64,000 nucleotides of DNA from Hyparrhenia diplandra (GCA_015847255.1 JADLZK010007776.1:1-64000); one strand, 5' to 3'. Numbered from the stretch's first letter, positions 1-11,836 are shown. Translations and numbers: made by a program. Notes: a model not told the origin generated them from the letters alone.

Positions 1-1216
1 AACTGATTTAATCATGGTTAGGTCTAGGATGGCGGGGAGACTCACGGATACCATACGACCCGATAGGAAGCATTTCCGAACTCCTGAGAACATCTACGAA
101 CGTGGGGGATTTCAAGGGGCGGTCAAGGCTTGTCGCGACCAAGCGCCTACCCCCTCAACGTGGCATGCCCTCATATCGCGGGTAATAAGTCAGTAATACG
201 GGCACCATGCCGCATATTAGAGCACTACTCTTGTCCCCCGGGATCCCCACTCGTCGAATGGGCCGGACTAGAACAAGAGCAAACCCGAAGGAACAACGAA
301 CCGATATCCCACCTCTAATCAAGTTAGGCATATGATGATCGATGATGAACTGTAATGAACATGTCAAGATTATGATATGTAAACTATATGCTAGTTCATA
401 TACCAACACAAGAACATGAACAAAACTATACTCTAGTTCATAAGTTAGGCCAAGAACATAAATATAAGACTTGCAAATAGAAGAATGCTCCATAGAGTGG
501 ATGTATTACCAAAGCACTTTCTTCTAGGAGACAAGCCCCTCCTTGTAGCTCTTCTACTCCAAGTGTTAACTAAGAAAGAATAAAGAAGAAAAAGAAGAAG
601 AAAGAAGAAGTAGAAGAGAGAGAGGTAGAGGTGGTAGAGAGAGAGAGATTGCTGGTTTCTTTGGACTCAAGTGGTGTGTGTTGAGAGAGGAGAGGGGGCC
701 TGCCCTTATACACTTGGAGGAGGGGCCTAAGTGCTAATTTACATCAAAACCGACTTGGTAAACCTTCCTTGTATGCGCAAACCGACCAACGCAGGCGGGG
801 AAACCCCGTTTGGAAAGTGCACGAACCGCCTCCCGAGGCTGGGCCTAAACCGCCTCGGGGAGGGTGGCCACACCGTGTGGTCTTGCAGCGCACCCCTGGG
901 CTCGGCCTGGCCGGGTCTCGGTGGGGTGTCGCTTTTTCGCCTCGAAAGTTGTGGGCCGTCTTTGTGCTCGGCCAGATTTGATGTTTTGGGTTGATTTGCT
1001 CTTGGGCTTGGGTTTTGCAATAATGCGCTTTCTCGGAAGGCGCATTACTTTGATCGATTTTCCACTTGCTTTTATTATAAATCTGCAAAATAAAATACAA
1101 GACACTACAAGTGGAATTTATTAGTGATAAAAGTATATGAGTATAAAAAGGTTTAATTTTACTCCCTTTATGGTAGTAAGTTGGTGGGGAAAATATGTCG
1201 TTGGTTACCGTCAACA
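1..1216 (-). repeat. 3' LTR of the Athila-like element (partial)
   Basis: Nearly colinear with 7145-8357. Its inner end is at 1216, where the plus strand reads GTCAACA (minus strand TGTTGAC). About 480 bp of the LTR lies left of the window. It contains a purine-rich run at about 575-650, a TATA-like TATAAGG on the minus strand near 705-713, and a GC-rich block at 780-1000. Differences from the other LTR concentrate in CG-containing stretches, while 330-640 is almost identical. Confidence 0.9.
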
Positions 1217-1228
1217 AACTCCCCCCTA
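1217..1228 (-). other. Polypurine tract of the Athila-like element
   Basis: On the minus strand AGGGGGGAGTT directly precedes the TGTTGACGG start of the 3' LTR. This is where a gypsy element primes plus-strand DNA synthesis. Confidence 0.8.
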
Positions 1229-1628
1229 AGCTTACCCCTTTTGCGGCGTCCTCGAGCAAAAAGAGATAAGTACTTGGTTGTTGATCAGGAGTTGCTACTA
1301 TGCCGATTCACGTTTTACAAGTGCCGGGGTTATAATAAGAGTGTCTACTAGAGTTTGAATAAAATGGCACATCTTTTTTCCCACCCTTTTATTACCTTTC
1401 ATCGTAGCGGGGCTTTCCGGCTTTTCTCAAAGCCTTGGCGGTTGCGGATAGAACGGTTATACAGAGGTGCTTATCATTCATCCTTTTGATCAAGCTGTTT
1501 ATCAGGGATTTTATTTAGATAATATTTATTTCTTTTCGAGAAAGCATGGGCTTTATTGCTATATATATATATATTTTTTTTGGAGAGGTGTGGGCTCTGC
1601 TCGCCCTAGACTTTTGTCTTTTATTTCC

Positions 1629-1659
<31 letters not shown>

Positions 1660-3055
1660 GAGATGTGGGCTCTACTCGCCCTGGACACTTGTCCATTTTT
1701 TTTCATCTCATTTTTTTTTAGCATAGCCCAAAAACATTTCTCTTTTTTTTTTTAAAGCATAGATTCGGATGTGGGTTTCTCTTTTGGGCTAAGTCATAGC
1801 AAATCCATTTGTACCATATCATATTTGGCAACAACTTAGACTAGATAGAGCATGTGCAACCCACATGAATCGGGTTTTTTTTTTTTAGGGATGAGTTTTA
1901 GAATTAGCCACTAAACCCAAACTTTAGAGAACTTGAATTATAAACTAGGCCAGGCAAAGCATAAGACGAGCAACTATTCATCATTTCAACAAGGGACTAA
2001 GACTAAACATTTTTATAGCTCATATATATAAGCATTAAGGCACAAAGAAGAGCTACTTATTCTATTTTTGGATTTTTTTTTCAATGCAATATTGCTGAAA
2101 TGTAAACATGCTAAAATAAAATAAAATTTGATGGAATTAAATATGCAATGCAATGATACCTACGGGGGTCCTCCCCCAAGCTATCTGGAGGCCTATTGAT
2201 CGGGATGAAGCCTTGGTACCTCAGAATGCTTCCTCGCGTCTGCGGTGTAGGTAGCCATGTTGGACTCCAATTGGGTCCATCTCTGCGACTTCTTTGCTCC
2301 GATTCTCTCACGCCAGCATGCGGTATTTTGCACATGAGTATTGAGCGTGTGCTCAATGTTCCTAGTGCGGACGTCGAGGTGCTTTTATTTGGACACCGAT
2401 AGCCTCCACCCCTTGTGGTGGTTGCACATGTCTTGAATGGCGGGGGCATATCGTGGAGTCGTCGTCAAAGTCAAATGTTTGGCCCTCCATGCTGCTGCAT
2501 CTCCTTGAGCCACTCGATGGTGCGGTGAATGCGAGGCGGTGGCTCCCACCTAGGATCATACCCGGGTATTACCCACAGGGGTCCCCATAGGGTGAGGCCA
2601 TCTTTGCTGGAACACCGGGTGTAGGCCGTGGCCGCGTCTTTGTGGCATGAAGTAGGGGCGTGGGAGGAGGATCCGACCTACGGTCTCCTAATACTTTGCG
2701 TGAAGAACCGATGGGGGGTATCTTTTCCGCGTAAGCTATCAGCGATCTCGAGCTCAAATATTTAGTGCCCGGCTTTTATACAAGCTGTAAGTCAGGGTTA
2801 GGTAACCGAACTATAGTTGCATAGCCGGGGAAAAAAGATGACCAAGCTCGCCCGGATGGTAAAACCTTAATTAAGTGCCCGCACTAGCTGAATAACTTGA
2901 TCCCAAGGTCCAGGTGTAGAAATGTACTCTATACGCTGATTTTCCAAAGCCCCAATCGCGAGGCGTGTGATAAGAGATGTGCGGTGGCGGGGAACAACAA
3001 CTTTTGTGATAATATGTAAAAAAATTCCTGCACATCTCCACCCTTTGGAGCTACC
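1229..3055 (-). other. Non-coding 3' internal region of the Athila-like element
   Basis: It contains long T runs at about 1631-1658, 1741-1753 and 1876-1886 (A runs in element sense), an AT-rich stretch at 1980-2140 and a moderately GC-rich stretch at 2160-2760. Short open frames exist on both strands but none matches a family I know. I see no env-like membrane segment. Confidence 0.5.
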
Positions 3056-3780
3056 TTAATCTTGTGAACAACAAAGATAGAGTAATTTTAATTCAATCTC
3101 ATTCACCCATCTAACACCGTGTCTAGGAAACGAAGTGAACGAGATCCAGCGATGGATAAATCTAAGTGATGGGTGCTGGATCTGTGAGTGGCGAGGTTTG
3201 AAAGTACCGGCCTCATGTGCACCGGATATCTCCTCCCAAAAGTGGTTTCGACAAAGCCGGGGGAGAAAGCATCTATATTTATTGCACATCTACAATTGAA
3301 ACCCCAGTAACGAGCTAGGTCCACCCATGTAACGTGATAAAGTGTACCAAAGAGGCGGAAAGAAATTCCTAGCTGATCCTCTACTAGTGTGCATAAAAAC
3401 TGAATTGTTAGGAGGCGAGAACCTTCCTCCTCGAGGGGGAATGTCCCGCCACCCGACTGCTCCAAAGGATAAGAAGTTCATCATCCATACCGTCTACGAT
3501 CGAGGAGGTCAGGGTCAATTCCGGGCGTGTGTTGGAAACACGATCCTTGAGTAGGAGATATGCTTGCATCTCCGTCCCTTCAGAAGGTCGAGGTGCGGCG
3601 CGTCGGCTTCGTTGATTGTCGGGGGAGCTTGAGCTTCTTCCTCCCCGACGGGTGCAGCATCTTCTTGCATAGGAGAGTCTTCAAGGTTGTCGAAGTTGAG
3701 GGCGGAGCTTGTGCTTGTATGTCGTGAGCTCTGTCTTGACGACCGCCTCAACCCGGCCGAAGATCCTCCCGGCTTTCTTC
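3056..3780 (-). pseudogene. Athila-type 3' ORF, frameshifted
   Basis: Conceptual translation on the minus strand runs through several frames. About 3750-3515 is an acidic Pro/Glu-rich N-terminal part. About 3465-3290 contains SRLLTIQFLCTLVEDQLG, then ISFRLFG. About 3289-3056 contains IQHPSLRFIHRWISFT. These resemble the plant ATHILA ORF-1 family, which lies 3' of pol in Athila retrotransposons; its function is not settled, and it has been compared with an env position. At least three frame changes and one internal stop cluster break the reading frame, so no product is expected. It lies between the spacer at 3781-4660 and the 3' non-coding region, in the position expected for this ORF. Assignment rests on remembered family resemblance, not a search. 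Confidence 0.6.
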
Positions 3781-4660
3781 ATGGCTCTTTGCAAAAACGA
3801 TCGAGCGAGACCTCGGGTGTGCAAGGGTTAGTTGAAAGTATGAACTTTCACACCCGAAATCTTGCTCGGCACAATGTTTTTGGTGGAGAAAATGGAGTGT
3901 GGAACAAGCGGAGAGAGAGTGAGAGTGAGAGAGAGTGAAAATGATGGGTGGGAGTTCTCACACGGTGCTCGGGCTATTTATAGCGGCCGAGCCCACGGCC
4001 GAGGGCTGCCTCACACAACGGTTAGGAGCCATTGGCGGGCCCCGAACGGCGCCCGAGACGGGTCTTGTAGCGCACCCCGCAAGAGCCGCGGTGCGGCCGC
4101 ACCTTGGGGTGCTTGGCGCGCGCGACCGGCTTTGGAGGGCCGTCACTTTGGCCGGGGCGTGTCCAACGGTCCGAAAAGTTCAGCGACGTTGTGTCCTCAT
4201 CCGGTTCGGCCGTTTTCTCCCCTTTTTGAATTTCTCCAAAAATTTTCAAATATAAATTTATTTTTAAATAGAAAAATTATTTTAAAAAATATTTTTGTAT
4301 ATACTTTTTATGTAGAAAATATTTTTCTTTATTTTTCATGTAAAGACTTATTTTATTTATAAAGATTTTTATTTTAGTTTTCCAAAATATTTTGTTAATA
4401 AAAATATTTTATGAAACACATAAATATATAAAAATATATATATAGAATTTTTTTAAATATACCCCATTTTTTTTTTCTTTTTGGATATACCCCATTTTTT
4501 TTTTTTTTTCTTTTTTTTTTTTTTGGATATACCTATTTTTTTTTTTTTTGAGCGGGTTATTTATAGTCGGCCTTTCGACTTTCCCCCAAGCATCTTGGCG
4601 GGAGGTACTGCTTTCAGGGGTCTCGAGCGGATCCTTCAACATTCCACACACCGGTCTTGA
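3781..4660. other. Spacer where pol would be expected
   Basis: Between the protease-like segment and the Athila ORF. 3781-4230 is GC-rich, with a GA-rich run at 3911-3940 and a TATTTATA box near 3975. 4231-4440 is very AT-rich and 4466-4550 holds four long T runs. No reverse transcriptase, RNase H or integrase motif is visible on either strand. This is the deletion or replacement that makes the element non-autonomous. Confidence 0.5.
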
Positions 4661-4669
4661 TGACGATGA

Positions 4670-4997
4670 TTAGGGGGTGTGTTGTTGCTTGTACCCAATG
4701 AATGGGCACTTTACCGCCTTATCCTTGATATGGAAGACGATGAAGCCCTTCCCCGTGACCGATGTTAGCCTTGGCAAGATAAAGAAATGGTCTCCCCGGG
4801 AGGAGAGACACATCCTCCTTTGGGCCCATGTCCAAGACCACAAAGTCGGCGGGGATGTATTCATCTTGGATCTTAATCGGCATGTCCTCCGGTATTCCCT
4901 CGGGCCGCCTTGTTGATTGATCGCCATTTGGAGGACGAATTTGGCGGGAGTAAAGCGTCCCTCCATGGATTTTGTTGAAGGTGGTCTTGGACATCAC
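4670..4997 (-). pseudogene. Retroviral-type aspartic protease-like segment
   Basis: The minus-strand frame from 4997 contains IPADFVVLDMG, then a GRPFL motif. These match the distal half of the gypsy/Athila aspartic protease, in which a hydrophobic strand precedes a conserved (L/I)LGRPFL. A second frame (4966-4670) continues with GFIVFHIKDKAVKCPF, so the original frame was broken near 4790. The N-terminal catalytic triplet is not visible. The stretch between this and the gag zinc knuckle (5000-5400) reads as degenerate coding sequence. In an intact element the enzyme cuts the Gag-Pol polyprotein inside the virus-like particle. Confidence 0.6.
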
Positions 4998-5399
4998 ATT
5001 ATCTCGGGCCCCAGGTCACAAAATGCATTAGCAAAATTGTGGGGGCCAATGGCTGGTGATGATCGGACGTCCGGGATCTCCCTTCTTGGCAATGAATGGC
5101 GAGTCCGGGGGGATCTTTTCAGCTCTCCGGGTTGGTCGAGCCTCGGAGATATCATGTTAAGCGACTTCGTGTGGGACCTCGGGTTGCCACAGGATCCTTC
5201 CCGAGTCGTTAACCGGCACTTGGGCTGCAATCTGGGCTAGCTGTGTCTCTATCATCTTGTTGAAGCCGAGTTGGTTCTTCGGCCCGGCGTCAACCCTTCA
5301 AGCTTGTTATTCACACCTTCCAAGATCTTGTCTTGGTGGCTCATCTTTTGGTGAGATTTTCATTAATTTTCGCTGGCCCGATTACCAGGTCCTTCAATG

Positions 5400-6598
5400 A
5401 TGGCTGCCCGGGGTTATAGTTGGAGTTGTATCCCAGATTTGCCTTGGAATGGCGGCACGGCTGATTTGTTCGGCTTTTTGCCGCGGTTGGCGGTACCCGT
5501 TCTTGTTGTTGATGAAGGCAGCTTCTTCACGGGTCTCGTGGCGATTATCCCCGAGTGGCCAACCTCACCACACGTCTCACAGGTCATGTGGCGTGCGGGC
5601 GTAGGACCGGGCGCCGCTGGGATAGCAGCATGCGTGCCGCGCTCCTCCGGCCTCTTTAGCGGCGAGGTCCATTTTTGCGGCAAGCATATCCGCCTCCTTC
5701 ACGGTATGCATGCCTTTTTTGTGTTTTGGCGAGGGGCTCTGTCTTCGCCCGGCCTACGATTTGCCACCATTTTATCAATCGGGGCTGTTGCGTCGATGGT
5801 GAGCGATAGAAATGCGCCACCGGCAGAAGCCGTCGAGGTGCCCCTTCGATATGGCGTGAGACCATTGTAGAAGTTCTCGAGCACCGGCCCGTTTTCCATC
5901 CCGTGGTGCGGGCATGCGAGAATGTATTCTGCAGCCTCTCCCACGCCTCAGGGATAGGTTCCATTGATGTCTGGCGGAAATTGGCGATTCTTCCCCTCGG
6001 GGCATTGGTTTTGCCCATGGGGAAGAACTTGGCGAGGAACGCCATGGAGCACTTGGCCCATCTCGACGACTTCCTTGTCCTTGTAGAACCATTGTTTCGC
6101 CTTCCCCCACGAGGGAGAAGGGAAAAGCAGGAGCCCCGATGACGCGTCTGGCATGACATCTTTGATGACGATAGTATCGCATAGCTCTAGGAAGTGTTGG
6201 AGATGAGCATTTGCGCCCTCGCCGGCGATCCACAGGAATGGGACCGCCCGCACCACGGTGATCGCCCAAGCACGGCTTCGAAGTTTTTGTCCGCCACGTT
6301 CACCGTCGGCCCAATTGGCACGCGTTGGTGGCGGGGGTTGAGAAATCGCGGCGGCGACCGGGGCCATGGCTTGAGTTGCGGTTGGTGCGGGGATGTCGGT
6401 CTCGATTGTCGGTGTTCGGCTGAAGAAGAAGCGGCACGAGACCGGTTCTTCCTTAGGAGTGCCTCGGATCGAGATGAAGTTTTTCCGGCAAGAGGAAACC
6501 CGACATACACTATCCGGTTTTTCATCCACAACAGGAGAAAACATAAAGATTAGCCTGTATGAGCAAATGGTATCCACGCACCACGAGTTCATATTCAT
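5400..6598 (-). pseudogene. Gag polyprotein, Athila/gypsy type, frameshifted
   Basis: Gag would form the virus-like particle in which the element RNA is copied. The minus strand shows the plant retrotransposon gag core in order: NAHLQHFLELCDT and a following LLLFP with KAKQWFYKDKE (about 6200-6060); a MAFLAKFFPMGKTNA segment (about 6050-6000); ACPHHGM and FYNGL (about 5920-5860); GGAFLSLTID (about 5830-5800). A zinc knuckle, CETCGEVGHSG, lies near 5590-5555, with its last cysteine lost by frameshift. The core is spread over at least three frames, with shifts near 6060, 5950 and 5700. The frame opens about 45 bp from the primer-binding site, as expected for the first ORF. Confidence 0.8.
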
Positions 6599-6643
6599 AG
6601 CTTGGCTATTTATTATATTTTTATTTTTTGTTCACAATGCCTT

Positions 6644-6663
6644 CCCAAGCAACGGCGCCGAAA
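6644..6663 (-). other. tRNA-Asp primer-binding site
   Basis: On the minus strand, immediately after the LTR end at 6664, the sequence reads CGGCGCCGTTGC. This matches the complement of the 3' end of plant tRNA-Asp (GCAACGGCGCCA) with one terminal difference. It sets the LTR boundary and the element's orientation. tRNA-Asp priming is typical of the Athila/Tat group. Confidence 0.8.
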
Positions 6664-8357
6664 TGCTTGTTGGCATTTCTTAACGCAATCAAAGGAAACA
6701 GTATAAAACCCATCCCCAATAAGAGCGTCTAAATGCGCCGCCGACATTCCCAAGTAAACCACCATGTCGGTGACCCGAAATGGAACCATCAACGGGATAG
6801 ATCTTGCCATCTTAGATATTCATCAAGCGCCGCGGATCTATCATTGTAGCATTTCACCCGGAAGTATTCAGGGTATCGTTATTTATATTTTCTCAAAGGA
6901 AGGCATGTGATTAATAAATTAGCATGGCATCTGAATAGAGGAACATGTGTTTGCTTAGACCAAAATGTTCATAACGAGGGGTAAGCAATAACGGTTCATG
7001 GATAGTGTGACACACACTTAAGAATCCACCAACAAAGGATAAAGAAAATAGATAAAGAATAAATGAATAATTGAATAACCTAATGGAGTAGTTCTAATGT
7101 ATCTAGTCATGGCCATACAAATGAATAGTTAGGATCATATGCAAACCGATTTAATCATGGTTAGGTCTAGGATAGCGGGGAGACTCCACGGATACCATAC
7201 GGCCCGATAGGAAGCATTTACGAACTCCTACGAGAACATACGAACGTGGGGGATTTCAAGGGGACGGTCAAGGCTTGTCACGACCAAGCCGCCTACCCTC
7301 AACCGTGGCATGCCCTCATATCCGCAGTGTCGTAATACCCGGGCACCATGCCCGCATATTAGAGCACTACTCTTGTCCCCTAGGATCCCCACTCGTCGAA
7401 TGGACGGACTAGAACAAGAGCAAACCCGAAGGAACAACGAACCGATATCCCACCTCTAATCAAGTTAGGCATATGATGATCGATGATGAACTGTAATGAA
7501 CATGTCAAGATTATGATATGTAAACTATATGCTAGTTCATATACCAACACAAGAACATGAACAAAACTATACTCTAGTTCATAAGTTAGGCCAAGAACAT
7601 AAATATAAGACTTGCAAATAGAAGAATGCTCCATAGAGTGGATGTATTACCAAAGCACTTTCTTCTAGGAGACAAGCCCTCCTTGTAGCTCTTCTACTCC
7701 AAGTGTTAACTAAGAAAGAATAAAAGAAGAAAGAAGAAGAAGAAAGAAAAAGTAGAAGAGAGAGAGGTAGAGGTGGTAGAGAGAGAGAGATTGCTGGTTT
7801 CTTTGGACTCCAAGTGGTGTGTGTTGAGAGAGGGAGAGAGGGGGCCTACTTATACACACTTGGAGGAGGGGCCTAAGTGCTAATTTACATCAAAACCGAC
7901 ACAGTAAACCTTCCTTGTATGCGCAAACCGACCAGCGGGGCGGAAACCCCGTTTGGAAAGTGCACGAACCGCCTCCCCGAGGCTGGGCTGAACCGCCTCG
8001 GGGAGGGTGCGGCCGCACCGGGTGGTGCGCGCCAAGACCCCCAGGCTCGGGCCTGGCCCGGTCTCGGTGGGGTGTCGTCTTTTCATGAAAAGTTGTGGTG
8101 GTCGTGCGTGCTCGGCCCCATTTGATGTTTTGGGTCGATTTGCTCTTGGGCTTGGGTTTTGCAATAATGCGCTTTCTCGGAAGGCGTACTTTGGTCGATT
8201 TTCCACTTGCTTTTATTATAAATCTGCAAAATAAAATACAAGACACTACAAGTGGAATTTATTAGTGATAAAAGTATATGAGTATAAAAGGTTTAATTTT
8301 ACTCCCTTTATGGTAGTAAGTTGACGGGGAAAAATATGTCGTTGGTTACCGTCAACA
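6664..8357 (-). repeat. 5' LTR of the Athila-like element
   Basis: The LTR is 1694 bp, TG...CA on the minus strand, bounded by the primer site at 6663 and by LINE sequence at 8358. It has the GA-rich run at about 7715-7790, as in the other LTR, and a GC-rich U3-like part at 7900-8110. Confidence 0.88.
7847..7856 (-). promoter_or_regulatory. LTR TATA box
   Basis: The minus strand reads GTGTATAAGTAGG just upstream of the GA-rich leader, a plausible U3 TATA box for genomic RNA synthesis. The other LTR has TATAAGG at the equivalent place. Confidence 0.45.
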
Positions 8358-9536
8358 TTGATCATAAAGCAAGTCCAAGGTTTACAACACTTGCGTACAT
8401 GGCGTGCCTGCCACAAATCTTTAAGAAGTCTCGGACCGATAACAACATTAACAGAACTAATGACATCATTATCAAGTCTCAACACATCATCGAACTCGGG
8501 CGAATCTCAGCGGTGAAGTCCTCCTCCAAAGGCCGAGACTCTAGTGTTGGTAACCTTGATTGTCGCCAACCTATCCTGTGTGGTTGACTTGCTCTTTTCT
8601 CGGTTCCAAAATCGCCCGCTCCATCTTTTCCCGCATCGCACCATCGAGCGTGGCTTCCATCTTCTCGGCGTCTTGGCAATCCATAGCATTAGATCTTTCA
8701 AGCCTAACCAAACTCTTCCATGAAAACAGATTTGATTACGAAGTTTCCAAATACACCATAAAGAGGCCGCAAAAAGAGTATTATTCAATAAATGTTTCTT
8801 GTTATTCAACCATAAAGCTGCCACAGATTCATATGACCATTCTCTGTCGGACCTAGGCAATCGGCAAAATGATACCATAAGGTTCTCACCACAAAGCATT
8901 CAAAAAATAGGTGGTGAGTGGTTTCAAACTCAGCCAGAGAAAATGCAAGTCATATCATCAACATGTCTCCTCTTAGCTAGATTGTCTCTAGTGAGCAACT
9001 GTTTTTTGGACAGGAGCCGGAGAAAGATATGGACTCTAGGTGGAATCTTCAATTTCCAAAGCTGCTAGCACATGAACCGGTTTAATTCCATGATGGTTTA
9101 TGATAGCATATAAGGATTGTACAGAATATCTTCCGGAGGAGTTAAAGCTCCAAATGATCTCGGTCAATTATCATCAGTAAAGGCAATCTCCTCGGCTATA
9201 TTAACTAGATCATACCACAAATTCATTAAAGTATCAAAAACCGATCCGGTGAAGGACAAAGATGAGATTTTCACCATCCCACACTTGGCTAATAGACTTA
9301 CCATGTTGTTCACATATAATGTATAAAGGCCAGTATTGTGTTGCCAAGGATGAGTTACCCATGCAATGGTCCTCGAGAATCTTATCCTTTTCCCATTTCC
9401 CACTTTCCACATATTTCCCATTTGAGCGACTTTTCTAAGCCCAGGTCACCCCTTGCCAAAAAGGAGACAAATGGTTACCCAAAGGAATACATATGTTAGG
9501 TTTATCTGTTTTATACTTATAATCAGAGATCCGGGC
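8358..9536 (-). pseudogene. LINE ORF2 C-terminal (zf-RVT) segment
   Basis: Minus-strand frames carry the end of a plant LINE ORF2. About 9421-9300 shows MWKVGNGKRIRF and a W-rich stretch. About 8899-8507 shows VAALWLNNKKHLLNNTLFAA, then SLWCIWKLRNQICFHG, the conserved W..WK.RN pattern after the zf-RVT domain. About 8485-8260 is a weaker tail. Two or more frameshifts separate these pieces. Sequence flows into 13353 once the inserted LTR element and one copy of CCATA are removed. The domain lies after the reverse transcriptase and probably binds nucleic acid. Confidence 0.75.
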
Positions 9537-9541
9537 CCATA
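9537..9541. repeat. Target-site duplication CCATA (second copy 13348-13352)
   Basis: CCATA lies directly before the TGATGAGG start of the left LTR and directly after the CTCATCA end of the right LTR. A 5-bp duplication is the hallmark of LTR-element integration. Confidence 0.92.
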
Positions 9542-10355
9542 TGATGAGGACATCGCCACGCTGGACACTCCGACACTCCCGCTATTTAAAGCCGGGAGCA
9601 ATCACCGATGAATTCGAGTGGACATTCCTTTTTGCTAAAAAAATAATGATGCCTTACGCCGACGCTTCTGAAAAAAAAAGTAAATGAATTCAAGAATTTG
9701 GTCGCCAAGGCCACATGCAACCTCGGATGTGGATCACTCCTTTTAATAGCGAGAGACAAGGAGAAGGCCTTTCCAATGCGCAGCTCAAATTCAATCCAAA
9801 ATTCCAATGGACACTAGTTAGCATGCAGCTTTTCACATCTAGTGGATGTCCTAGCATTTCCCATTTTTAGTTCCTTTGTTCACGCATGGCTGTGGTATTT
9901 TCTCTTCATCGCACTTACATAAGGCTCCCGAAGCCCCTCGACACAACTTGGGTTTTGTTTAGTTCAAGTTTTCCGAGAGAAACTTTGATTGATTCATTGT
10001 AACCGTGAAGATTATTCCGCTTACATTGATCCAAGGCCCTGTTCTTGTTCTTCACACCTGTGGCGATTAGTCCTTTTTGTGATCCGAACTCGAACACCAT
10101 TATCTCAGTTCGTCAATTCATATTTGCAATATTGATTTGCGTGTTTACCTGTTCTTGCTTGTGTTCTTCGATTCGCTGCAGGAAAAGCCTTCTTGGCGAG
10201 GTCAATCAAGTCGTGCTTGGTTGATAACCATTGGAGCAGTGGTGTAGCGGTTGCAGGGTCGAATTGTGTTGATTCAAGCCGGATCGTCAACGTCGAGTTC
10301 TCCACCCAATCGAATTTATCCTGTACCTCACGGAAGATCGGGCCATATCTCATCA
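9542..10355 (+). repeat. Left (5') LTR
   Basis: Starts TGATGAGGACATCG and ends ATCTCATCA. It matches 12530-13347 with small indels, several of them in A runs (near 9665) or at CG sites. Confidence 0.92.
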
Positions 10356-10357
10356 AT

Positions 10358-10369
10358 TGGTATCAAAGC
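10358..10369 (+). other. Primer-binding site, tRNA-Met type
   Basis: TGGTATCAAAGC lies two bases after the left LTR. It matches the complement of the initiator tRNA-Met 3' end (TGGTATCAGAGC) with one difference. Confidence 0.8.
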
Positions 10370-11495
10370 TCCGGGTTTACCGCGAGGTATAATCTCGTTT
10401 GTCCTTAGACTCATATTTATTCATTACCTAAAGTCCACAAAAAGGCCAAAAAATATTTCAATTTTTCCTATCCTATAGCCCCTTTGTGCCATTGCAATCT
10501 TTTAATTTCAGTTTGCTTTATTGAATTGTTGTCCCTTGCCACGTCGTTGTGTCCGTCGTGCTTAGTCTTGTTCTCGGTCTAGGGTCTAGTCTTTTTTTTG
10601 TGTGTGTCGGTGAAAAAAAAAAGTGGTGCTGTTGTTTGCCCCACAAAAAAATAGGGAACATCAGATTTATCTTTCACGTGTGTGCTAAGTGAGATAAGGC
10701 AAAGAAGAGAAAACAGGAAATATAATACAGAAAGGAGTAATATATTATCCGTGTATCCTTGCCCAAGTTTCTAGCCAAAGGGAAGTTACGTGAGAAGAGA
10801 TAAGGAATACGGAACTTTTCTTATTTCCTTATATAAAAGAAATTAATTCAAATTTGGATTCCTCTTAAGCATGTACGTTTGATTATTGGATAGCTATTTT
10901 TGGAAGACTGAACAACGTGATTCTTTGTACTTGGTCTTGCGCCATATCCATGGGTAATTTTGGAGTGCTCTGAGCTGTATTTTTTGCGGCACCTTCTGGT
11001 TAAAAAAAGAGTAAAAGGCATAAGGTGCCAAAAAAAAAGAGAGCAAAAGCCGCACCTAGAAAAGAAAAAAAAAATATAAAGAACAAAGAAAGAAGAAAAA
11101 AGAAATTCAGAAGTGCTTGCATCCTTTGAGTCCTTGTGCTGAAAGCGTCGTTCATTGCTTGAACTAGGTCCAAGACAAGTTTAGGCCGGCGACATAGACT
11201 AGCTTGGGACTAATTTTCAATCTTGCAATTTCTGAATTAAATTATTGTTATTCCTTGCTACTATATTTTGCCTTCCCATAGCTCCACATATACTTCATCC
11301 AACACAAGTTCCTCTCGGAACTTTTACACCACAAGCCCGCCCGACCGATTGTACCATCTGTTTGGCTTTGGTAAGAATACTTGTAAGGCAGTGGTAAGAC
11401 GTTTCGATATTGCATTCCACTACCACCACCACTTTTGCCATCTCGTTAGTTGTTAGGGATAATACTTTTGTGTTGTCTTTTGTTGTCTTCTAACA
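10370..11495 (+). other. Leader region of the inserted LTR element
   Basis: Untranslated leader. A TG-rich stretch with A runs lies at 10590-10650, and a purine-rich, A-rich stretch at 11000-11105. No ORF of note. Confidence 0.5.
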
Positions 11496-11836
11496 ATGAC
11501 AGGTTCATATCCACCGACTTATGATGGTGTGGGTGCCGATAAGTACTTCGAGTGGGAAATTGCTATAGATAACATATTTGCTACTCGCTTTTATGTGTCC
11601 AAGGAGGAAGGTAAAAAATGCAGCTAGTGTTTTACGATATTATGCTTTATCTTGGTGGGATTCTTTAAATCCTTGAGACAAACCTCAAACTTGGAATGAT
11701 ATGAAACTTCTTATGCGTGAAACCTTTAATAATCCACCTCCTATCTTGAATTCATATGATGAGGTGAATAATTTAGAGGATCAGTCCATTATTGTATCTC
11801 TTGCTCCACCTAACCTTTTTGCAGGATTCTGAACAA
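11496..11836 (+). pseudogene. Gag-like segment of the inserted LTR element
   Basis: An ATG at 11496 opens a frame beginning MTGSYPPTYDGVGADKYFEW, which continues IAIDNIFATRF and stops near 11625. The next frames carry an ALSWWDSL-like stretch and a TWNDMKLLMRETF-like stretch (about 11640-11730). This order (Y.EWE.....F, then WW..L, then W..MK..MR..F) is the retrotransposon gag core of grass gypsy elements. At least two frameshifts and an in-frame stop break it. No zinc knuckle is visible downstream. Confidence 0.65.

Larger units (their letters stand above)
1..8357 (-). mobile_element. Athila-like Ty3/gypsy LTR retrotransposon lacking pol; 3' LTR cut by the window edge
   Basis: About 1.2 kb at the window start is repeated at 7145-8357 in the same orientation, which marks the two LTRs. 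Read on the minus strand, the right LTR starts TGTTGACGG at 8357 and ends in CA at 6664. It is followed by a primer-binding site matching the 3' end of tRNA-Asp, then gag, a protease-like stretch, an Athila-type ORF and a polypurine tract next to the second LTR. The interior (1217-6663, about 5.4 kb) is too short for a full element, and I find no reverse transcriptase, RNase H or integrase motif. Gag, protease and the 3' ORF remain, all with frameshifts. This order fits the Athila lineage with an internal deletion, that is, a non-autonomous derivative. The left target duplication lies outside the window. Confidence 0.85.

Noticed and set aside
744..1259. 171-codon minus-strand frame and overlapping frames in 739-1124
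   Set aside because: They lie in the GC-rich part of the LTR, occur on both strands, and are not conserved in frame in the other LTR copy.
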